From: Maribacter flavus
Lineage (GTDB): Bacteria; Bacteroidota; Bacteroidia; Flavobacteriales; Flavobacteriaceae
Assembly (NCBI RefSeq): GCF_008386635.1
Contig: NZ_VUOE01000001.1
Span: forward strand, 372,001-436,000
Reading direction: 5' to 3'
DNA length: 64,000 bases
Shown here piece after piece: positions 46,054-52,891 of the stretch (within the stretch, counting starts at the first letter, position 1; every line of letters begins with the position of its first letter). The translations under genes were made by a program, and so were the position numbers. The notes beneath the pieces are model-generated. The model was not told where the DNA came from. It saw nothing but the letters and a program-made list of their open reading frames with translations, and ran no database searches.

Positions 46054-46938
46054 CTATTCCCTGCTCCTATGCCTTTCTCGAGCCAATAGGGTGTTTTTAA
46101 GCAACATGGCAATAGTCATGGGGCCAACACCTCCCGGAACGGGGGTTATGAACGAGGCCTTTTTGCTCACATTTTCAAAGTCTACGTCACCGGTAATGTA
46201 ATAGCCCTTTTCCTTGGTATCGTCCGGAACCCTGGTGATTCCCACATCGATGACCACCGCATCGTCCTTGACCATCTCTGCCTTTAGGAAATTTGGCACA
46301 CCAAGGGCCGAAATGACAATGTCTGCCTGGGAAATTATCTGGGTAATATTTTTTGTGTGGCTATGGGTCAAGGTTACGGTGGAGTTTCCCGGCCACCCTT
46401 TTCGCCCCATTAAAATGCTCATGGGCCTTCCTACGATGTGGCTTCGGCCTATTACGACCGTATGCTTGCCTTTTGTATCTACCTGATAGCGTTCCAACAG
46501 TTCCAAAATCCCGAATGGGGTTGCCGGAATGAACGTACTCATATCCAAGGCCATTTTACCAAAGTTCATGGGGTGGAAACCATCCACATCCTTATCTGGA
46601 TGCACGGCCATAATGACCTTTTGTGTGTCGATTTGTTCCGGCAAAGGTAACTGGACAATGAATCCGTCTATATCTTTATCCTCGTTCAGTTCATGGATCT
46701 TCTTCAATAATTCCTGTTCAGATGTGGTGCTGGGCATTCGTACCATGGTAGATTCAAACCCTACACGTTCGCAAGCCCTTACCTTGCTACCAACATACGT
46801 TAGGCTGGCACCATCACTCCCCACAATGACCGCGGCCAAGTGCGGGACCTTTTCCCCCCTTTCACGCATCTTTGCCACCTCAGCGGCTATTTCATCCTTT
46901 ATTTGATTTGAAATTTTTTTACCGTCAAGAATTTCCAT
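46054..46938 (-). CDS. folD: Bifunctional methylenetetrahydrofolate dehydrogenase/cyclohydrolase
   Basis: 294 residues from the ATG at 46938. Catalytic YVGSKVRACERVG (Tyr and Lys), DGFIVQLPLPEQID, PDKDVDGFHP, and the C-terminal TPVPGGVGPMTIAMLL are all FolD signatures. It oxidises 5,10-methylene-THF and hydrolyses the methenyl product to 10-formyl-THF. An upstream ATG at 46953 adds five residues. A TAAATTTG box at 46993-46986 lies 47 bp upstream. Confidence 0.95.
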   Translation of the reverse strand: MEILDGKKISNQIKDEIAAEVAKMRERGEKVPHLAAVIVGSDGASLTYVGSKVRACERVGFESTMVRMPSTTSEQELLKKIHELNEDKDIDGFIVQLPLPEQIDTQKVIMAVHPDKDVDGFHPMNFGKMALDMSTFIPATPFGILELLERYQVDTKGKHTVVIGRSHIVGRPMSILMGRKGWPGNSTVTLTHSHTKNITQIISQADIVISALGVPNFLKAEMVKDDAVVIDVGITRVPDDTKEKGYYITGDVDFENVSKKASFITPVPGGVGPMTIAMLLKNTLLARERHRSRE

Positions 46939-46985
46939 GTAGTACGTATTCAATAGGCAATTTAAGTAGGCAGTACATTACACTA

Positions 46986-46993
46986 CAAATTTA
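46986..46993 (-). promoter_or_regulatory. -7 box of folD
   Basis: Minus strand reads TAAATTTG, an exact TAnnTTTG, 47 bp before the ATG. Confidence 0.45.
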
Positions 46994-47062
46994 CCCGGGT
47001 TCTTCGTTTTAAAATGCGTCGGTTTTCAGCCAATGCGCTGTTTTTTTACTGGTTATCCGATG

Positions 47063-48394
47063 TTAACGTCCAAGACCGCTCATCATCTGCATCATCTTTT
47101 TACCGCCACCCCCTTGCATCATCTTCATCATCTTGCTCATTTGGTCAAATTGTTTCAGCAATTGGTTAACCTCTTGTACCTCCCTGCCGCTACCCTTGGC
47201 GATTCTTTTCTTCCTGCTGGCATTTAACTTAGAAGGATTAGACCGCTCGTCCGGGGTCATGGAGTAAATGATGGCTTCGATATGTTTGAAGGCGTCATCG
47301 TCAATATCCAAACCTTTAAGAGCCTTACCTGCCCCGGGAATCATCCCCATAAGGTCCTTCATGTTCCCCATTTTTTTGATTTGCTGGATCTGGCCTAGGA
47401 AATCGTCAAACCCGAATTTATTCTTGGCAATTTTTTTCTGTATCTTCCTGGCCTCCTCCTCATCAAACTGCTCCTGGGCCCTTTCCACCAAGGAAACCAC
47501 ATCGCCCATTCCCAAAATACGATCGGCCATACGGGAAGGATAGAAAATGTCTATAGCCTCCATTTTTTCACCTGTACCGATAAACTTGATGGGCTTGTTT
47601 ACGACCGATTTTATGGAAATGGCAGCACCGCCACGGGTATCACCGTCCAACTTGGTAAGGATAACACCGTCAAAATTCAATACATCGTTAAAGGCCTTGG
47701 CCGTGTTGACGGCATCCTGTCCGGTCATGGAATCCACTACGAACAAGGTTTCTTGCGGATTGATGGCCTTATGGATATCCGATATCTCGTTCATCATCTT
47801 CTCGTCCACCGCCAAACGACCGGCGGTATCTATGATGACCACATTATGACTTTCCGCCTTTGCCTTGGCAATACCGGCCTTGGCAATCGCCACGGGGTCG
47901 TTATTGTCCCTATCCGAATACACAGGCACACCGATCTGTTCCCCAACTACGTGCAATTGGTCAATGGCCGCGGGTCTATACACGTCACATGCCACCAACA
48001 AAGGGTTTTTGGATTTTTTCTTCTTTAGAAAATTCGCCAATTTCCCTGAAAAGGTCGTCTTACCGGAACCTTGTAAACCGGACATTAATATAACCGATGG
48101 GTTACCGGATAGGTTGATTCCCTCTGAATCGCCGCCCATTAATGCCGTAAGCTCGTCCTTTACGATCTTCACCATCAACTGCCCTGGCTGCAACGAAGAC
48201 AAAACGTTTTGGCCCAGCGCCTTTTCCTTCACCCGATTGGTAAATTCCTTCGCGATCTTAAAATTGACATCCGCATCCAAAAGGGCCCTACGTACCTCCT
48301 TGGTCGTCTCCGCAACGTTGATTTCCGTTATTTGCCCATGTCCTTTAAGAACATGCAGGGCTTTATCCAACTTTTCGCTTAAATTATCAAACAT
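47063..48394 (-). CDS. ffh: Signal recognition particle GTPase
   Basis: 443 residues. N domain, then GTPase motifs G1 GLQGSGKTT, DVYRPAAIDQL, DTAGRLAVD (G3) and TKLDGDTRGGA (G4), then the methionine-rich M domain (PGAGKALKG to the end) closing with a Gly/Met tail (QGGGGKKMMQMMSGLGR). It targets nascent membrane proteins with 4.5S RNA, which is not in this window. TAAATTTG at 48425-48418 is a good -7 box 23 bp upstream. Confidence 0.97.
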   Translation of the reverse strand: MFDNLSEKLDKALHVLKGHGQITEINVAETTKEVRRALLDADVNFKIAKEFTNRVKEKALGQNVLSSLQPGQLMVKIVKDELTALMGGDSEGINLSGNPSVILMSGLQGSGKTTFSGKLANFLKKKKSKNPLLVACDVYRPAAIDQLHVVGEQIGVPVYSDRDNNDPVAIAKAGIAKAKAESHNVVIIDTAGRLAVDEKMMNEISDIHKAINPQETLFVVDSMTGQDAVNTAKAFNDVLNFDGVILTKLDGDTRGGAAISIKSVVNKPIKFIGTGEKMEAIDIFYPSRMADRILGMGDVVSLVERAQEQFDEEEARKIQKKIAKNKFGFDDFLGQIQQIKKMGNMKDLMGMIPGAGKALKGLDIDDDAFKHIEAIIYSMTPDERSNPSKLNASRKKRIAKGSGREVQEVNQLLKQFDQMSKMMKMMQGGGGKKMMQMMSGLGR

Positions 48395-48417
48395 CCTTTT
48401 CCGTTTTAAGGGGAATG

Positions 48418-48425
48418 CAAATTTA
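48418..48425 (-). promoter_or_regulatory. -7 box of ffh
   Basis: Minus strand reads TAAATTTG 23 bp upstream of the ATG at 48394. Confidence 0.45.
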
Positions 48426-48475
48426 AGAATATCATTGCTAAACGGGCATAAACGCTACCAAAATCTGTAAACAAA

Positions 48476-48501
48476 AAGAGCATCCGGTTTGGGATGCTCT
48501 T
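48476..48501 (-). terminator. Intrinsic terminator downstream of the lipoprotein genes
   Basis: AAGAGCATCC (48476-48485) and GGATGCTCTT (48492-48501) form a 10-bp stem with a 6-nt loop. On the minus strand it is followed by TTTGTTT, so it terminates leftward transcription arriving from 48681. Confidence 0.75.
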
Positions 48502-48680
48502 AACGCTGGGATGTGGGGCAAAAAAGGTATTACATTTTCAATAGTAACATAGCGGGAAGCATATCAACTTGAGTTAAGTTCCCATTTAATCGTTTTCCCA
48601 GAAAACCTCCATCAACACCACCAACGAGGCCCAACTCTTTACTGCTGGTGGTGTATTTCTGGATGTTTTATTTTTATGGA

Positions 48681-49157
48681 CTATATTTTTTCAAAAACCA
48701 AGCGGTCGATACTTCCGTCACCACTTTCGTCCTTCAGTTCGATTCTCGTACTGGAAAAGGAAACGATGTCCCAATCTTCTGAAATCTCCGCGAAATTGGC
48801 CGGTGAGGCAAAAAATATGTTAAAATCTACATCGTCATCAGAACTACTGTCGTCGTCACTGCTACTGGAATCCGAAGTAATGGACCATGCCCCGGAAACG
48901 GAGGTTTCACCGTTATCGGCAATTAAACGACCGTCCGACTCAAAGACAAATGTATGATCCGAAAAATAATTAGTCTCATCGACCCCTTCCTCTTCGTAAA
49001 GTGTTACTCGCCAAGTACCTGAAGTTACAGTAGACTTAACCTGCTCCACGTTTACCATACCATTTACACCGTCTGAATCATCCGAAGATTCACAGGATAG
49101 GAAAAGGAAGCCCGTAACGGCCATCAAAAGCAAGCTTATTTTTTTTAGTTTGTTCAT
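48681..49157 (-). CDS. Acidic lipoprotein, single lipocalin-like module
   Basis: 158 residues with lipobox FLFLSC (Cys22). The mature part is one beta-rich module with the pattern GTWRVTLY...FVFESDGRLIA...GAWSI, a Ser/Asp run (DSSSSDDDSSSDDD, about 95-108) and the ending DWDIVSFSSTRIELKDESGDGS. That ending closely matches the C-terminus of the upstream 585-residue protein (DWDFVSVAQGRLELKDINDDGT), so the two are paralogues. Likely outer-membrane surface protein. Second gene of a two-gene unit, 63 bp downstream. Confidence 0.78.
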   Translation of the reverse strand: MNKLKKISLLLMAVTGFLFLSCESSDDSDGVNGMVNVEQVKSTVTSGTWRVTLYEEEGVDETNYFSDHTFVFESDGRLIADNGETSVSGAWSITSDSSSSDDDSSSDDDVDFNIFFASPANFAEISEDWDIVSFSSTRIELKDESGDGSIDRLVFEKI

Positions 49158-49220
49158 TTTTACAATTGATTATTGATTAAAAAGGCCTACGAAGCGCAAG
49201 GCTCCGTAGACCCTACTTAT

Positions 49221-50978
49221 TTATTTTTCCAAAACAAGTGTGGTAATGGTACCATCATCATTAATATCCTTCAACTCCAATCTACCTTGGGCAACGGAAA
49301 CAAAGTCCCAGTCATCCGTTAATTCGTTCATAGGCATATTGTCTCCATAATTTAGGTAGACCTTAAGTTTACCATCCCTGTTTCTCAAAACTCTCCAAAG
49401 TCCTGTGGCATATACCTCCCCTCCTTCTTTCAGTTCCATTTGTAGATTTGGCATAAAGGCTGTACTATACCCTCCAAAATCAATGGTCTCATCAATTTCA
49501 CCATCTATATAGGAAGCCACTATCCAGTCGCCACCCATCATGAAGTTTCTAATTTCCAAGACATCGGCATCATCGGAATTATCATTACAAACTCTTTGGA
49601 GTATCAATTCGTAGTCAATTTCCTCCACTTCAAACTTCAACCTACTTTGGGTCAATTCACGCACGGGCCATTCAAAACTTACACCGGGCTCATCCCCCAT
49701 TGTAATGGCAATGATCAATTTTTGTTGTAGGTTGAATCCGATCTCCCAAGTACCTTCTGAGGTATTTACCCCGTTGCTCAAGGTGACAACGCCTTCAGCC
49801 ATAAACTTGAACTCGTACCCTAATAGACGGTCGATCTCCTCACCCTGATTCTCCACTTTTTTTATGACCCACTCGCATTCCCTTAGTATGTTCCTTAAAT
49901 TCTCTGGATCAAATCCAATGCCGTCTCCTTCACAATCCCTACGCATCCAGATTCGGTTTCTTTCCCCATTATAGAACTTAATGACACCTTCCTCAGTTTT
50001 ATAGATGGTCCACTCCATATTGAAGCCCGATAAGGTTTCTATATTCAAGGTCACTTTGGGACCATTATCTCCCATGATGGAAGACCAAGTACCGTTGGCT
50101 TCAAAACCTAATCTGTTACTAACGTTTACGGTTCCATCTGCCTTGAAATCGAAATAGTAATTTACATATTGTGCGATCTCACTAACGTCGTCCCTTATCA
50201 CTTCAAGTACGTACCAAGGACAGGATACCAAAAACTCCTCCAAATCTTCGCCATCAAAATCATCGTCGTTGTAGTCATTATCATCGTCCTCGTCACATGC
50301 ATCCTTGGCGTTTCTAATCTGCATGACCAATTCCTCATTGCTGTTCACCTCGATCTTTGAACTATCGTACAACTCCAAAGTAATGGGGAAATCGAAACTT
50401 ACGAGCTCGTTATCCTCCAGCCCCTTGAAGAAAAGTCTCAATTGCCTGTCACTCTCCACGATCACCTCCCCTGTTTGTTCCAGGTCGATATCAAAAGTGT
50501 ACAGGGTCATGGGATATACAAAATCTATACATTCGATATCGTCATCTTCACCGCCCTCCTTACACTGCTGGGCCAACTCCCGTAAATCCTCAAAACCATT
50601 TATGATTATTTCGGTAAAATCACCCGAAGTAATGGTGATGGGGAAAAGAATCTCCAAAAAGTCCTCATCGTCATCCACTTCATCAAAAATCTCCTCAATC
50701 AACTTTAGATCTTCCCTAGAATTGATGGTCAATTCCAGGCCATTTACCTCAACCGTATAGGGAAACTTTACATCGTAACAGCTAGTACCGTCAACAATGT
50801 TATCAAAAGAACCGTCCCTTGCGGTTGTATTCTGTATCAATATACCTGCGGCAGAACTTGCCGTAATGGCTGCCGGTTCCTCGCCCGTATTGATTTCTTC
50901 AAACTCATCCTGGCATGAGGTAAAACTCAGCGCCACCATTAAAATGCTTAGGTAAGCAAAACTTAAAAACTTTTTCAT
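49221..50978 (-). CDS. Large modular acidic lipoprotein (four strand repeats plus three lipocalin-like modules)
   Basis: 585 residues. Lipobox SFTSC at Cys22. Residues about 66-228 hold four copies of a unit centred on F/Y-P-x-T (KFPYTVEVN, LFPITITSG, VYPMTLYTF, DFPITLELY) followed by a helix with I-x-S-x-E/D-x-L. A very acidic linker (DACDEDDDNDYNDDD, about 226-240) leads to three lipocalin-like modules (about 245-348, 358-464, 473-585), each with W near the start, G-x-W in the middle and a terminal strand. Divergent from an ECF sigma factor 105 bp away. Role as a surface-exposed binding protein is inferred; the Asp-rich parts may bind calcium. Confidence 0.8.
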   Translation of the reverse strand: MKKFLSFAYLSILMVALSFTSCQDEFEEINTGEEPAAITASSAAGILIQNTTARDGSFDNIVDGTSCYDVKFPYTVEVNGLELTINSREDLKLIEEIFDEVDDDEDFLEILFPITITSGDFTEIIINGFEDLRELAQQCKEGGEDDDIECIDFVYPMTLYTFDIDLEQTGEVIVESDRQLRLFFKGLEDNELVSFDFPITLELYDSSKIEVNSNEELVMQIRNAKDACDEDDDNDYNDDDFDGEDLEEFLVSCPWYVLEVIRDDVSEIAQYVNYYFDFKADGTVNVSNRLGFEANGTWSSIMGDNGPKVTLNIETLSGFNMEWTIYKTEEGVIKFYNGERNRIWMRRDCEGDGIGFDPENLRNILRECEWVIKKVENQGEEIDRLLGYEFKFMAEGVVTLSNGVNTSEGTWEIGFNLQQKLIIAITMGDEPGVSFEWPVRELTQSRLKFEVEEIDYELILQRVCNDNSDDADVLEIRNFMMGGDWIVASYIDGEIDETIDFGGYSTAFMPNLQMELKEGGEVYATGLWRVLRNRDGKLKVYLNYGDNMPMNELTDDWDFVSVAQGRLELKDINDDGTITTLVLEK

Positions 50979-51061
50979 AACGATTTGGTATTATTTATTA
51001 TTTACCACTGAAACAACGCATTGAAAAAAAACCCTACCCGCTTTTTTAATTTTTTTTAAAA

Positions 51062-51069
51062 TATCTTTG
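51062..51069 (+). promoter_or_regulatory. -7 box of the ECF sigma gene
   Basis: TATCTTTG is an exact TAnnTTTG ending 14 bp before the TTG start at 51084, implying a very short leader. Confidence 0.55.
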
Positions 51070-51083
51070 AAAAAAACAGGACA

Positions 51084-51596
51084 TTGAAAGCGGAAGACCC
51101 TCAAAATGTGTGTAATGAAAGTACGTACAGTGCTTTGTTCAATGCTAATTCCAAAACGATATTCAACTATATATATTATAAGTTTGGCAATGAGGAGAAG
51201 GCACACGATGCCGTACAGGAGGCTTTTGTAAAATTATGGGAGCACTGTGCCAAGGTCGCTCCAGAGAAAGCAAAGTCCTTTTTATATACGGTAGCCAACA
51301 ATCTGTACTTAAACGTTATCAAGGCCGAAAAGGTGCGTCTTAAATATGCCGATAAATCCCTAAAGACCACCCATGAGTCCCCAGAGTTTCTCATGGAGGA
51401 GAATGAATTCAAGGCGAAATTGGACCGTGCCTTGGACGACCTTCCCGATAATCAGCGTTCCACTTTCCTGTTAAATCGCATTGATGGAAAAAAATATGCG
51501 GAAATCGCGGAAATGGAGGGCGTAAGCGTCAAGGCTATTGAAAAAAGAATGCACTTGGCCCTGAAAACGCTTCGGGAAAAGATTGAGGGGATTTAG
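51084..51596 (+). CDS. ECF-family RNA polymerase sigma factor
   Basis: 170 residues. Region 2 (ALFNANSKTIFNYIYYKFG, AVQEAFVKLWEHC) and region 4 (LPDNQRSTFLLNRIDGKKYAEIA, VKAIEKRMHLALKTLRE) are intact; no region 3. The start is TTG at 51084, the only start codon before the conserved NVCNESTYSALF. It is followed by FecR and a FecA-like receptor, so it belongs to the cell-surface-signalling (FecI-like) group that is released by a TonB receptor signal. Confidence 0.92.
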   Translation: MKAEDPQNVCNESTYSALFNANSKTIFNYIYYKFGNEEKAHDAVQEAFVKLWEHCAKVAPEKAKSFLYTVANNLYLNVIKAEKVRLKYADKSLKTTHESPEFLMEENEFKAKLDRALDDLPDNQRSTFLLNRIDGKKYAEIAEMEGVSVKAIEKRMHLALKTLREKIEGI

Positions 51597-51614
51597 AATT
51601 TGGGGCTACGAGTT

Positions 51615-51834
51615 AGTGTGATAGTGTGATAGTGTGATAGTGTGATAGTATGATAGTGTGATAGTGTGATAGTGTGATAGTGTGATAGTGTGATAGTGTG
51701 ATAGTGTGATAGTGTGATAGTGTGATAGTGGGATAGTGTGATAGTGTGATAGTGTGATAGTGTGATAGTGTGATAGTGTGATAGTGTGATAGTGTGATAG
51801 TGTGATAGTGTGATAGTGTGATAGTGTGATAGTG
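51615..51834. repeat. 8-bp tandem repeat AGTGTGAT, 27.5 copies
   Basis: Copies run uninterrupted from 51615 to 51834. Copy 5 (51647) has AGTATGAT and copy 15 (51727) has AGTGGGAT; all others are identical. Such near-perfect homogeneity indicates recent slipped-strand expansion. It occupies most of the 380-bp gap between sigma and anti-sigma genes. The long minus-strand frames across it encode only an eight-residue repeat and are not genes. Confidence 0.95.
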
Positions 51835-51976
51835 AAGTTAAAAATTTCATTTTTGAACTTGACTCCTGTTTTTGAACTTGATTCTTGTATTTGAATTTGA
51901 TATTTGTGTTTGAACTTGAAATTTGTAGTAGGGTTTTTGATTGGATAGTTGTTAAAGAGGTATAAAGCTAAAAGAT

Positions 51977-52891
51977 ATGCAAGAAAATTACTTGGCAAAA
52001 TGGCTTACTAATGAGCTTACGGAGGCGGAACTTGAAGCGTTCAAGAAGTCCGAAGAGTATGCTACCTATCAAAGAATAGCGGAGACTTCCAAAGAATTAC
52101 GGGCTCCTGAATTTGATCGTGAAAAGGCATGGGAGCGGCTTCAGGCTTCCAAAGAAAGCCAGGAATCAGCAAAGGTCATTACCTTATCCCCTTTTAAAGC
52201 CTTCCTACGAGTGGCAGCGGTCATCGCCGTGTTGCTTACAGGGGCTTATTTCTATTTTAACACGCTTGATGAAACAATTACTACCAAGCTGGCCCAAAAC
52301 AGGGTAATTACCCTGCCGGATAATTCTGAAATACTCCTAAATGCGGAATCCACTCTTTCTTACAACGAAAAAAATTGGGATTCCAAAAGAGCCATCAAAT
52401 TAGACGGTGAGGCGTATTTTAAAGTGGCCAAAGGAAAAAAGTTTACGGTTTCCACCTCACAGGGAACTGTCACCGTTTTGGGTACCCAGTTCAATGTGGA
52501 GGACAGGGACAGTTATTTTGAGGTTACCTGCTATGAAGGTTTGGTACGTGTAACTTTTAACGGCGAGGAGTTTCAACTGCCGGCGGGAAATTCCGCTCTT
52601 GCCATTGAGGGTACAATGAAAAAATCAAAGGTGGATGTAAACGGAAAACCCTCTTGGGTAAACAACGAGAGTACCTTTAAAAGCATACCGCTTAAATATG
52701 TTCTTGCAGAATTGCAACGCCAACATAATTTGAAAATTACTCTTGAAAACATTGATGAAAATCAACTTTTTACAGGCACGTTTAGCAATTCCAATTTGGA
52801 TTTGGCATTAAAAAGTATAAGCACACCTCTTAAAATTAGTTTTAAATTAGAGGGCAACAAAGTGCTGTTCTATGAGGAAAGCGCCCCTTAA
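51977..52891 (+). CDS. FecR-family anti-sigma factor
   Basis: 304 residues. N-terminal cytoplasmic sigma-binding part (about 1-70), one membrane helix (about 76-94, FLRVAAVIAVLLTGAYFYFN), the FecR periplasmic beta-domain (about 105-200, VTVLGTQFNVEDRD) and a C-terminal DUF4974/STN-like domain (YVLAELQRQHNLKITLENIDE) that contacts the receptor. It sequesters the ECF sigma factor and releases it on receptor signal. The stop overlaps the receptor start by 20 bp. Confidence 0.92.
   Translation: MQENYLAKWLTNELTEAELEAFKKSEEYATYQRIAETSKELRAPEFDREKAWERLQASKESQESAKVITLSPFKAFLRVAAVIAVLLTGAYFYFNTLDETITTKLAQNRVITLPDNSEILLNAESTLSYNEKNWDSKRAIKLDGEAYFKVAKGKKFTVSTSQGTVTVLGTQFNVEDRDSYFEVTCYEGLVRVTFNGEEFQLPAGNSALAIEGTMKKSKVDVNGKPSWVNNESTFKSIPLKYVLAELQRQHNLKITLENIDENQLFTGTFSNSNLDLALKSISTPLKISFKLEGNKVLFYEESAP

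Noticed and set aside
51615..51834. CRISPR-like array
   Set aside because: The unit is 8 bp with no spacers; it is a simple tandem repeat.
51593..51998. Two long minus-strand frames encoding repeats of SHYHTITL
   Set aside because: They arise only because 8-bp repeats stay open in all frames; no start context, and no non-repeat coding sequence of note.
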